From an uncultured Prevotellaceae bacterium (GTDB taxonomy: Bacteria; Bacteroidota; Bacteroidia; Bacteroidales; Bacteroidaceae): 10,212 bases of DNA. The position numbers were made by a program, and so were the translations under genes. Under the pieces are notes generated by a model that saw only the letters and a list, made by a program, of their open reading frames with translations, was not told the DNA's origin and did no database searches. Positions within the stretch are counted from its first letter, which is position 1. Each line of letters starts with the position of its first letter. The stretch covers positions 1 through 10,212 of the forward strand of contig CAMJRQ010000020.1 in assembly GCA_946408305.1 (NCBI GenBank), in the 5' to 3' direction. Shown here in pieces: positions 1-7,004 of the stretch.

Positions 1-975
1 AACGCCGTCATCACCACGGTGAAAGCCAACTTCCCCCTGAACGTGATGTACTGGGCGCGGCGCGACGACGATGCCGAGGTGCCCTACGAGGTGATGGACG
101 GGCAGCAGCGCACCATCTCGCTCTGCCAATACGTGAACGGCGACTTTGCCTACGACTTCCAGTATTTCCACAACCTGACGCGCGAGGAGCAGGACCAGAT
201 TCTCGACTACCGCCTCTTCGTCTACGTCTGCTCCGGCTCCGACCGCGAGAAGCTCGCCTGGTTCGAGACCATCAACATCGCCGGGGAGCGGCTGACGGAC
301 CAGGAGCTGCGCAACGCCGTCTATGCCGGACCCTTCCTCTCCGACGCCAAGCGCTACTTCTCCAAGACGGGCTGTGCCGCCTACAACATGGGCCGATATC
401 TCGTCAGCGGAACCCCCATCCGCCAGGACTTTCTCGAGACAGCCCTCCAGTGGATTGCCAACAGCCAGAGCCGCCCTGGACAGCGCCAGACCATCGAGGG
501 ATACATGGCGCAGCACCAGCACGACCCCAACGCCACACAGCTCTGGCAGCACTTCGCGGCCATCGTCACATGGGTGACGGCCACCTTCGACGTGGGCAAG
601 CGCCGCACCATCATGAAGGGAGTGGACTGGGGCTCGCTCTACGACCAGTTCCACACCCACATCCTGGACAAGGCAGCCCTCGACCGCGAAATATCGCGCC
701 TCGTCATCGATTCCGAGGTGCAGAAGAAGAGCGGCATCTGCCCCTACGTGCTCACCCGCGACGAGCACCACCTGGGCCTGCGCCAGTTCCCCGAAGACAT
801 CCGCCTGGCCGCCTACGAGCGCCAGCTGGGCATCTGCCCCCTCTGCGGCCGCCACTTCGAGCCCGAGGAGATGGAGGCCGACCACATCACGCCCTGGCGC
901 GACGGCGGACGCACGGTGGAGGAAAACTGCCAGATGCTCTGCCGCGAATGCAACCGAAGGAAAGGGGCGAAGTGA
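1..975 (+). CDS. DUF262/HNH endonuclease, 5' end missing
   Basis: Reading frame is open from base 1, so the gene begins outside the window; 324 residues are visible. A GTG at 19 is in frame but internal to the conserved domain, so it is unlikely to be the start. Visible residues 33-37 are DGQQR, the signature of the DUF262 (GmrS/ParB-like) NTP-dependent domain. The last 46 residues form a classic HNH nuclease finger: CPLC near 279, DH at 294-295, a GG turn, N309, and a second Cys pair (CREC, 314-317) followed by N. DUF262 proteins with a nuclease domain include GmrSD-type modification-dependent restriction enzymes and SspE-like phage-defence effectors, where DUF262 senses or hydrolyses NTP and the nuclease cuts DNA. 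The usual partner is DUF1524, whereas here it is a zinc-finger HNH. By family spacing perhaps 30-40 N-terminal residues are missing. No partner gene is visible. A role in defence is inferred; the domain assignment is firm. Confidence 0.88.
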   Translation, partial: NAVITTVKANFPLNVMYWARRDDDAEVPYEVMDGQQRTISLCQYVNGDFAYDFQYFHNLTREEQDQILDYRLFVYVCSGSDREKLAWFETINIAGERLTDQELRNAVYAGPFLSDAKRYFSKTGCAAYNMGRYLVSGTPIRQDFLETALQWIANSQSRPGQRQTIEGYMAQHQHDPNATQLWQHFAAIVTWVTATFDVGKRRTIMKGVDWGSLYDQFHTHILDKAALDREISRLVIDSEVQKKSGICPYVLTRDEHHLGLRQFPEDIRLAAYERQLGICPLCGRHFEPEEMEADHITPWRDGGRTVEENCQMLCRECNRRKGAK

Positions 976-992
976 GGTGTGAGGACGGGACA

Positions 993-1019
993 ACGAATCT
1001 GACGAATGAAACAAATTTT
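993..1019. repeat. degenerate 9-base tandem repeat
   Basis: Three degenerate units (acgaatctg, acgaatgaa, acaaatttt) follow one another shortly after the nuclease gene's stop codon. Units 1 and 2 share acgaa and position 6 (t); unit 3 is more divergent. Similar ACGAAT-rich tracts are familiar from Prevotella-like intergenic DNA, but that is from memory. No function can be assigned. Confidence 0.4.
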
Positions 1020-1112
1020 ATTGGCGTCCGAGGAAAAATCGGCTAAGCATTCATTATTTGCAGTAATTCAATTTATTGGCACTGTCATACAATCCGAGTG
1101 ACTTGTAAAGAC

Positions 1113-1230
1113 GGCCTGAAAGGCCAGTCAGCTCTAAGCCCAGGGCATCGCCCTGGGAAAAACAGCCGTGGACGCTACGTCCTGTAAGGACAAAAGCATT
1201 GGCCATCAGTGTCTTTTGCCCTGACAGGGC
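1113..1230. repeat. array of four short palindromes (REP-like)
   Basis: Four perfect palindromes with 3-base loops are regularly spaced: 1113-1125 (ggcct-gaa-aggcc), 1139-1157 (cccagggc-atc-gccctggg), 1179-1191 (gtcct-gta-aggac) and 1218-1230 (gccct-gac-agggc). Centres are about 29, 37 and 39 bases apart. Three share the core CCTGNNAGG with variable but compensating flanks, meaning the stems are kept while the bases differ. A small minus-strand frame over this block (1054-1239) is probably a by-product; such elements are often annotated as short hypothetical proteins in Bacteroidetes. The array resembles a repetitive extragenic palindromic element. Link to a RAYT-type transposase is only a possibility, as none is in the window. 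Confidence 0.75.
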
Positions 1231-1254
1231 GACTTTCACTTATAACAAACTTAT

Positions 1255-1358
1255 TGTCATGGCGTGATGCTTACCCCACCCCTGCCCCTCCCCTCAAAAG
1301 GGAGGGGAGCACATAAGCTACAACTCCCAGCCCCTATAGGGTAAGCATCATGCCGACA
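1255..1358. repeat. 104-base inverted-repeat element (MITE-like)
   Basis: The left arm at 1255-1276 and the right arm at 1339-1358 are inverted copies. The 12-base core tgatgcttaccc (1265-1276) matches gggtaagcatca (1339-1350) exactly, and the outer tgtca/tgtcg parts match imperfectly. Inside lies a strong GC-rich hairpin, cccctccc (1285-1292) with gggagggg (1300-1307) and a 7-base loop. No open frame or target-site duplication is evident. It could be a miniature transposable element, a nested-hairpin repeat, or a structured 3' region shared by the convergent genes. There is no T-tract directly after either arm, so it is not a standard intrinsic terminator. Confidence 0.65.
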
Positions 1359-1376
1359 GCCCTCTCTCTATGGCAC

Positions 1377-1417
1377 AAAAAAAGAAAGGCCACAAGGATT
1401 TCTCCCTGCGGCCTTTC
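1377..1417 (-). terminator. rho-independent terminator of the PPIase gene
   Basis: Read on the minus strand, gaaaggcc (1417-1410) pairs with ggcctttc (1391-1384) around an 18-base loop, followed at once by seven T residues (1383-1377). It begins 26 bases after the TAA of the minus-strand gene at 1444. The perfect 8-base stem plus T-tract is the textbook form. It likely ends the transcript of the folding-factor gene and perhaps read-through from the operon upstream. Confidence 0.88.
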
Positions 1418-1443
1418 CCACAACTATGAAACATTTATATTCT

Positions 1444-3588
1444 TTAGTAGAAGATGTAGCGGTGGTCTTCGACATTGGCTTTCTCGAAGAGCTCGCCTAC
1501 GTAGCTGCCGACAGCACGCTTGCTGGCTGCCGAAGCCAACTCGCCGTCTTTCTTGGCATCGAACTCGCCGGCGAGTTTGTTCTGCTCGATGACCTGGAAG
1601 GCATAGACACCGGCATTGCCCTTGATGCCCTTCACGAAGTCGCCCTTGGCGGCGCGGCTCACGGCTCCGCTCAGTGCGGGTTCGCTGCTGCCCACCTTGC
1701 TGATGAAGGCGTTGCTGTTGAAGGTGATGTGGCTGATGGTGTCGGAGATGGCGCCCTCCATCTTAGCCACGTCGGCCAGCGACTGGGCGGCCTGCATCTT
1801 CTCGGCGAGCATGGCAGCCTGCTTGTCCTTCAGTGCCTCGGCCGAAACCTGGTCCTTCACTTCGGGGTCGTCGAGCGTGCGATAGCCCTTCTTGTGAATG
1901 CCGTTGAGCATGACCACGAGCAGGTGGTCGTTGTCGCCACACTCGTAGAGGGGCGAAACGTCGCCCACCTTGGTCTTCTTGTTGAAGATCCAGCGCAGGG
2001 CGTCGCGTGTGCCGCGCACACCGGCCACGTTGTGCTCGGTGCTGCTCATCTGCTGGCGGCTCTGCACGGTGTATCCGGCCTTCTGGGCGTGGGCTACGAT
2101 GCTGTCGGCATTGTTGTTGCCGGCCAGGAAGCTGCTGAAGTCGTTGTAGGCCTTGGCGTAGGTCTCCTTGCCGAAGTCCTGGGTGCGCTTGATGACGGCC
2201 AGGTTATACTTCTCCACCATGTTGCGACGGTCTGTGACCTGTGCGATGATGACGCCCTGTCCGTCGAGCACAATCTTCTGGTATTGGTTGACGGGGGCAT
2301 TGGTGATGGTCTCGATGAAGCGGCGGTTGTTCTCGTCGACGAGCTGGCGCTCATACATCGAGCTGGTGATCCAGGTGCGGGCGGCGGGCTGGTCGAACTT
2401 CTTGGCGATGGAGTCGAAGTCCTCTCCGGCCTGGAGGGCTGTCATGATGCTGTCGGCACGCTTCTCGGCGTCGGCCATGTCTGAGCCGGGGGCTGCCAGC
2501 TGGCGCACCTCGATGGAGTCGGGGAGCAGCACCTTGCTGTAGATGCGGATGATGTTGAGCGTGTTGTCGCGTTCGTTCAGATAGGGGCCTTTCTGCTGTC
2601 CCACCTCCATCTGGTCGACTTCCTTGTCGATGTCGGAGGGCAGGGCTGCGCAACGCACGGGGAGTGCGCTGTAGGCCACCTGGCTCGAAGCCTCGCGCAC
2701 CACCTTGGCGGGCTCGGCTCCTTCTTCGAGCTGGCGGGCGTAGCCTTCCATCTCCTCGAAGAGGGCCTGCTTGTCGGCTTCGCTGGCTTCCACCTCGATG
2801 TTGATGTACTGGATGTCGCGCGTCTCCTCGAGGTTGTCAAACTGTTCCTTCATCTCGGCATACTTGGCCTTGATGTCGGCATCGGTGACCTCGGCCTTTG
2901 CGCTGTTGTAGGGGAGCACGGTCATGGCGATGCGGCTCTCGTTGGTGCGTCCGTCGAAGTATTTCTGTGCCGAGACGGGGTTGCTGAGCATGGAGCCGGT
3001 GAGCAGCGACTGGTACTTCTTGGCCAGTGTCTGCTGGCGCACGGTCTTCTCGACGAAGTTCCAGTAGTTGTACATCTGCTTGTACTGGTCCTTGACCTCG
3101 GTGTTCACCTCGGGCGAGTTCATAATCTCGTCATACTGCGAGAGGAACTGCTTGAGGGCGTTGGAGTCGAAGGTGCCCTGCTGGGTGCGGAAGGGGGTCT
3201 GGGCCAGCATGGGCTCGGTGCCCTTGTTGATGATGTCCTGGAGTTCGGCATCGGTCACGGTGATGCCGAGCTTGCCGCACTCGTGCTCCATAATCTTCTG
3301 GTTCACCATCGTCTGCCATACCTGGTCGCGAATCATCGAGACCTGTTCGTCGCTGAGCGTGCTCAGCCCGTTGGTGAACTTAATCACGTCGGTGTACTCG
3401 TCGACCATCGCATTGTAGTCCTGATAGTTGACATTCTCGCCGTACACCTTGCCGATGCGCCGGCGGCTCTCACCCTCGCGGTATGAGAAGGCGCGCACGA
3501 ACTCTTCGGCGATGAACGCAAAGAGGGCCAGACCCACCACTCCGATGAGGAACTTTCCCTTGTTGCGGATTTTTTGTAATACTGCCAT
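1444..3588 (-). CDS. PpiD/SurA-like periplasmic peptidyl-prolyl isomerase family chaperone
   Basis: A 714-residue protein anchored in the inner membrane by an N-terminal helix (about residues 12-28, after a basic start) with the rest in the periplasm. Residues about 40-200 match the SurA_N/PpiD N-terminal chaperone fold, including VNQKIMEHECGKLGITVTD near 95-113. A parvulin-like segment lies near 356-450 (VRQLAAPG, then a helix with GEDFDSIAKKFD) and a second, weaker parvulin-like end near 528-570 (VGDVSPLYECGDNDHLLVVM). The canonical parvulin H-I-L motif after the first strand is replaced by QLAAP, so isomerase activity is doubtful and a chaperone role for outer-membrane or secreted proteins is more likely. 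Length agrees with Bacteroidales homologues. It has its own promoter, a 96-base gap from the CNNM gene, and a terminator just downstream. The ATG at 3588 is chosen because it directly precedes the basic region and membrane helix. Confidence 0.9.
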   Translation of the reverse strand: MAVLQKIRNKGKFLIGVVGLALFAFIAEEFVRAFSYREGESRRRIGKVYGENVNYQDYNAMVDEYTDVIKFTNGLSTLSDEQVSMIRDQVWQTMVNQKIMEHECGKLGITVTDAELQDIINKGTEPMLAQTPFRTQQGTFDSNALKQFLSQYDEIMNSPEVNTEVKDQYKQMYNYWNFVEKTVRQQTLAKKYQSLLTGSMLSNPVSAQKYFDGRTNESRIAMTVLPYNSAKAEVTDADIKAKYAEMKEQFDNLEETRDIQYINIEVEASEADKQALFEEMEGYARQLEEGAEPAKVVREASSQVAYSALPVRCAALPSDIDKEVDQMEVGQQKGPYLNERDNTLNIIRIYSKVLLPDSIEVRQLAAPGSDMADAEKRADSIMTALQAGEDFDSIAKKFDQPAARTWITSSMYERQLVDENNRRFIETITNAPVNQYQKIVLDGQGVIIAQVTDRRNMVEKYNLAVIKRTQDFGKETYAKAYNDFSSFLAGNNNADSIVAHAQKAGYTVQSRQQMSSTEHNVAGVRGTRDALRWIFNKKTKVGDVSPLYECGDNDHLLVVMLNGIHKKGYRTLDDPEVKDQVSAEALKDKQAAMLAEKMQAAQSLADVAKMEGAISDTISHITFNSNAFISKVGSSEPALSGAVSRAAKGDFVKGIKGNAGVYAFQVIEQNKLAGEFDAKKDGELASAASKRAVGSYVGELFEKANVEDHRYIFY

Positions 3589-3630
3589 TGTTTTATTTGT
3601 TTTATGTTATTGTTTTGTCTTAAAAGCGCA

Positions 3631-3664
3631 CAAAGTTACGAAATATTTCTTAAATAAGGTCAAA
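3631..3664 (-). promoter_or_regulatory. Bacteroidetes-type promoter for the PPIase gene
   Basis: On the minus strand TTTG (3664-3661) and TAACTTTG (3638-3631) are separated by 22 bases, close to the TTTG-N19-21-TAnnTTTG consensus. The transcript would start near 3627, giving a leader of about 39 bases, A-rich and without a Shine-Dalgarno sequence, which is normal for the phylum. The remainder of the 96-base gap 3589-3684 shows no terminator for the upstream CNNM gene, so read-through is possible. Confidence 0.7.
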
Positions 3665-3684
3665 CTTTTTTCGGAAAAGTGTAT

Positions 3685-4962
3685 TTATTCGAGGACTTTG
3701 AGTCTGACGAGCTCGATTTTGGTGGTTGTGTTTTGGATGACTTTGAATTCCCAGTGGCCGAAGCGCACCACCTCGTTCAGCTTCGGGAAGTTCTGATACT
3801 CGTGCAGGATGAGTCCGCCGACGGTCAGGTATTCGTCGCTCTCGGGGAGGTCGAGGCCCAGGATTTCGTTGGCCTTCTCTATCTCAAGCCGTGCCGAGAG
3901 GATGTATTCGCCGGGGCCTACGTTCTTGGCCACGTAGGAGACGTTGTCGTGCTCGTCCTCGATCTCGCCGAAGATTTCCTCGACCAGGTCTTCGAGCGTG
4001 ACGATGCCGCTGGTGCCGCCGAACTCGTCTACGACGACGGCCAGCGAGCGTTTCTGCGAGATGAGGGTGGAGAGCAGTTTCTGGGCGTTCATCGTCTCGG
4101 GCACGATGGGTGCCTCGCGGATGGAGGCGGTCCAGTCGGCGTCGGGGGCCAGTCGGAACATCTCGGAGGAGTGGATGTAGCCGATGATCTTGTCGATGTC
4201 GCCCTCGTAGACGATGACCTTGCTGTGGCCGCTCTCGATGAAGTGGCTTTTGAGCACCTGCAGGTCGGTCTCGCGATCTACGGCGTCGATTTCGGTGCGG
4301 GGCACGATGCAGTCGCGCACCTTCACGTTGCTGAAGTCGAGTGCGTTCTGGAATATCTTCACTTCGTCCTCAATCTTCTCCTCGTCCTCAATCTTTTCTA
4401 TGTTGCTCTGTATGAGATAGTCCAGGTCTACCTTACTGAATACTTTCCCGGTCTCTCCGCTCTCGACGCGCAGCCCGACGACGCGCAGCAGTCCCTTGCT
4501 CAGGCTACTGGTGAACTTGCTGATGGGCCACAACATTATATAAATGGCATAGGCCGGCAGGGCAAAGAGGCTCATCATGCGGTTGGGGTTGATGCGGAAG
4601 ATGGTCTTGGGCAGGAATTCGCCCGTGACGAGCACGATGAGGGTGGAGACGACGGTCTGGACGAAGAGCGCCACCCATTCGTTGGTGGCATGGAGCGGCT
4701 CCAGGAGGGTCTGGTTGATGATGCGGGCCATCAGTATGCCATAGATGACCAGGCAGATGTTGTTACCCACGAGCAGCGTAGAGATGAAGTTGTTGGGGTG
4801 CTGATAGAAGGTGTCGATGATGCGCGAGGTCATGCCTTGCTCGCTGCGGTCCATGGCGAAGCGCAGTTTGCTGCTGCTCACGAAGGCTATCTCCATTCCC
4901 GAGAAGAAGGCCGAGAAGAGCAGTATGACGAGGGTTCCTATGATGAGGCTTGTGGATGGCAT
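3685..4962 (-). CDS. CNNM/CBS-domain membrane protein (HlyC/CorC family, GldE-like)
   Basis: A 425-residue inner-membrane protein with the standard three-part layout. The DUF21/CNNM membrane domain (about 5-160) has SGMEIAFVSSS at 21-31, GNNI at 66-69 and GEFLPKT at 114-120, all typical of the family. A cytoplasmic CBS pair (about 215-335) includes VVDEFGGTSGIVTLEDL near 310-326 and an acidic EEIFGEIEDE stretch. The C-terminal CorC_HlyC domain is at about 350-422. CNNM proteins are linked to Mg2+ or Co2+ export regulated by nucleotide binding at the CBS pair; the 'hemolysin' name is historical. In gliding Bacteroidetes a relative is called GldE, but gliding cannot be inferred here. The start is 12 bases after the lptC stop, so the two are probably co-transcribed. 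An 18-base duplication lies in the linker at residues about 190-201. Confidence 0.93.
   Translation of the reverse strand: MPSTSLIIGTLVILLFSAFFSGMEIAFVSSSKLRFAMDRSEQGMTSRIIDTFYQHPNNFISTLLVGNNICLVIYGILMARIINQTLLEPLHATNEWVALFVQTVVSTLIVLVTGEFLPKTIFRINPNRMMSLFALPAYAIYIMLWPISKFTSSLSKGLLRVVGLRVESGETGKVFSKVDLDYLIQSNIEKIEDEEKIEDEVKIFQNALDFSNVKVRDCIVPRTEIDAVDRETDLQVLKSHFIESGHSKVIVYEGDIDKIIGYIHSSEMFRLAPDADWTASIREAPIVPETMNAQKLLSTLISQKRSLAVVVDEFGGTSGIVTLEDLVEEIFGEIEDEHDNVSYVAKNVGPGEYILSARLEIEKANEILGLDLPESDEYLTVGGLILHEYQNFPKLNEVVRFGHWEFKVIQNTTTKIELVRLKVLE
4365..4400. repeat. 18-base tandem duplication inside the CNNM gene
   Basis: Two adjacent 18-base copies (4365-4382 and 4383-4400), each starting cgtcctcaatctt, differ at two positions. 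They encode KIEDEE followed by KIEDEV-like residues in the linker between the membrane domain and the CBS pair. Being a multiple of three, the duplication keeps the frame. Confidence 0.7.
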
Positions 4963-4974
4963 GTTACGTTCTCG

Positions 4975-5685
4975 TTATTCGGACGACGGCGTTGGCTTGT
5001 CGAGCCGGGGATTGAATTGTATGGCAGGCGTTCGGGGCGCGGCAGTCTTCGGGGTTTTGACGGAGGTTTCGGTGGAGTCTCCCGTCTCGTCCGATTCGGC
5101 CTGCGGCTCGTCTTCGGTGTCGGACACGGGGAAGGAGCCGGCCGAGTTGCTCACGCTGTATTTCGTCATCTGTTCGTTGCTGCGGAACTCGGTGCCTTCG
5201 AGCTCGCGTTCGGGGGTGATGATGTGCATGTATTGGTGGTTCCACATCTCGTGGTCCGTCAGGTCCCAGAAGAGTTCCTGGGTCAGGAATACGTCGTTCT
5301 TGGTATTGCGCACCACCACATGGCCGCGCAGTTCCCAGGTGCGCTGGCGGTGGAGATAGGCGGTGTCGGCCTGCACGTAGAGGTCGACGTGGAAATTCTC
5401 GTCGAAGCGTTCCATGAGCAACCCCTTGAGGAATTTCCAGGTGGCCGGTTCGTTGGGGCGCCCGAAGATGTCCCATTCCTCGGCCACCAGCCGGTAGCGC
5501 ATCACGCCCGAGTCGGAGATCAAGGTGTTGATGCCGCGGGCATGCATCTGCGGCAGCGAGTCGGAGTCGTTGACGGCCTCGGCTGTCAGCTCCGTCTCGC
5601 CGTTGCACGAGAGCATGGCCAGGAAGAGCATCATGCTGGCCAGGGCGGGGAAGAGGCGTCGAATGGTTTTCGGGCAGTCGTTCAT
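4975..5685 (-). CDS. lptC: LPS export periplasmic lipoprotein LptC
   Basis: A 236-residue protein matching the Bacteroidetes form of LptC, which passes lipopolysaccharide from the inner-membrane LptB2FG extractor to the periplasmic LptA bridge. A hydrophobic segment ends in a lipobox, AMLSC, making Cys27 the likely lipidated residue; the N-terminus is thus a lipoprotein signal rather than the membrane helix of E. coli LptC. The core (about 50-180) has repeated short beta strands as in the LptC jelly roll: GVMRYRLVAEEWDIF, the FDENFHVDLYVQADTAYL strand pair, WELRGHVVVRNTKNDVFLT, and LFWD. After about 185 comes an acidic Ser/Thr/Pro-rich tail of some 50 residues, probably disordered and longer than the usual core. 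The ATG overlaps the stop of the upstream gene in a TAATG junction, indicating translational coupling. LptA is not in the window. Confidence 0.85.
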   Translation of the reverse strand: MNDCPKTIRRLFPALASMMLFLAMLSCNGETELTAEAVNDSDSLPQMHARGINTLISDSGVMRYRLVAEEWDIFGRPNEPATWKFLKGLLMERFDENFHVDLYVQADTAYLHRQRTWELRGHVVVRNTKNDVFLTQELFWDLTDHEMWNHQYMHIITPERELEGTEFRSNEQMTKYSVSNSAGSFPVSDTEDEPQAESDETGDSTETSVKTPKTAAPRTPAIQFNPRLDKPTPSSE

Positions 5686-7001
5686 TACTGAATCTTATAC
5701 TTCATGAACCAGCGTTCGTTGAACGACATGCCTATGTTCACCATGAAGAAATTCTCCTTGATCATCCCGCTGCCCGAGGCGCCGCGATGCTGCCATTGCA
5801 GGCTGACATTGAGCATCGAGCGGTTGTTGTAGTTGTTGGTGATGGGCAGTCCCACACCGGCCGTCAGCGCCACTTCCGAGGGGCCGTCCTTCCCGTTCAC
5901 CTTCAGATAGGGCGTCGAGAAGTTGGCGCCGGCGCGGTAGACCATGCGTTTCAGGTAGCTCTTGGCGAAGATGTCGGGCTGGAACTGAGCGCCGACCGCA
6001 ATCTTGGTGCGGTTGGCGTAGGAGCCTTCCTGCGCCTCGTAGCGCAGTGTGCCTCCCGCCACGGTCATCACCGGCGTCTGACATTCGGCCCATCGCTCGT
6101 GGGTTGCATCGGCGGCCACCAGCAGACGTCCCCCATGAATCCATGCGCCACCGATGCCGAAGGTGTAGGGCAGGTCGAAAGGATGGCTGGCGCGCAGCGT
6201 GGTGCTGTCGCCGGCCGAGGTATAGCGCGTCAGCGTGGCGTGGCTCTTTATCTGGTGTCCGATGCCGGCTGTGGCACCCAGCGTGAGCCAGTCTTTCTGG
6301 CTGATGCGCACCGGGTATTGGGCACCGAAGTCGAGCTTGTAGGTGCGTATGTCGGCCTGCTGCTGCGAGTTCAGTCCGCTGTATCCGCTGCCCGTGGTGC
6401 CGTTCTCGGCGAAGGTCTGCTGCAGAGCGTGGTTGTAGGAGCCCCACAGGTAACCCACGTTGGCGCCCAGCGAGAGTTGCTTGAACACCCGCCATCCCAG
6501 GCCCACGTAGACCTCGTGCAGTCCGCCGTCGCCTTTATACACGTTGGTGGTGGTGATGGGCTGCGTGGTGGTGTACTGTTTGCCCACGTTCTGCTCCGTG
6601 GTGAAGTTGTATCCGATGGTGGAGTAGGGGACGAAGCCCAGCGAGAGTCCCATGCCGGGACGCAGGCGGAATCCGGCGTTAGCGAAGTCGAGGCTGCAGT
6701 TGCGCACGTTGACGCTCGTCGTCTTGCTGGCCAGATGGCCCAGCGACACGTTCATGCCCACGTCGAAGAGCAGCGACAGCGAGTCGATGGCCGAATAGGA
6801 AGCCGGGTTGGCCATGTTCAGCTGGTTGCCTATGCGCAGTCCGATTCCCGTGCCGCCCATGCCGCGGTTGAAGCTCTGCGACTGGTCGTTCAGTGTGCCC
6901 AACCCGTATCGCGAGTAGGACGAGTTGCTGCCGTTCGTCTGTGCGTGGAGGCTCAGTGCGAGCAGCAAGAGGGTGTTCAGTATGGTGAGAGTCCGTTTCA
7001 T
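5685..7001 (-). CDS. outer-membrane beta-barrel protein of unknown function
   Basis: A 438-residue protein with a signal peptide (basic start, Leu-rich core, likely cleavage after LHA at residue 20). The mature protein is a chain of amphipathic strands rich in alternating aromatic/small residues and Gly turns, such as LHEVYVGLGWRVFKQLSLGAN near 161-181 and TLGATAGIGH near 240. Near the N-terminus, SSYSRYGLGTLNDQSQSFNRG and GMGGTGIGLR recall the FadL-like/PorV-like barrel group widespread in Bacteroidetes. The end, NERWFMKYKIQ, carries aromatic residues of the kind seen in last strands. The specific function is not known to me. Position between coaX (3-base gap) and lptC (1-base overlap) implies co-expression with LPS transport, so a role in envelope maintenance is plausible, but lipid or hydrophobe uptake is equally possible. 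The ATG is favoured because it opens the signal peptide. Confidence 0.8.
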   Translation of the reverse strand: MKRTLTILNTLLLLALSLHAQTNGSNSSYSRYGLGTLNDQSQSFNRGMGGTGIGLRIGNQLNMANPASYSAIDSLSLLFDVGMNVSLGHLASKTTSVNVRNCSLDFANAGFRLRPGMGLSLGFVPYSTIGYNFTTEQNVGKQYTTTQPITTTNVYKGDGGLHEVYVGLGWRVFKQLSLGANVGYLWGSYNHALQQTFAENGTTGSGYSGLNSQQQADIRTYKLDFGAQYPVRISQKDWLTLGATAGIGHQIKSHATLTRYTSAGDSTTLRASHPFDLPYTFGIGGAWIHGGRLLVAADATHERWAECQTPVMTVAGGTLRYEAQEGSYANRTKIAVGAQFQPDIFAKSYLKRMVYRAGANFSTPYLKVNGKDGPSEVALTAGVGLPITNNYNNRSMLNVSLQWQHRGASGSGMIKENFFMVNIGMSFNERWFMKYKIQ

Positions 7002-7004
7002 TCT

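Noticed and set aside
1054..1239. Minus-strand 61-codon frame across the palindrome array
   Set aside because: Its sequence is generated by the palindromes themselves; no promoter or family support, so treated as a repeat artefact.
1426..2484. Plus-strand open frame of 352 codons opposite the PPIase gene
   Set aside because: Antisense to the folding-factor gene and begins inside the terminator/stop region; composition is biased with no motif.
3679..5691. Plus-strand open frame of 670 codons opposite the CNNM and lptC genes
   Set aside because: It is antisense to two well-recognised genes, has low-complexity Val/Gly/Asp/His-rich translation, and is explained by high GC and codon bias.
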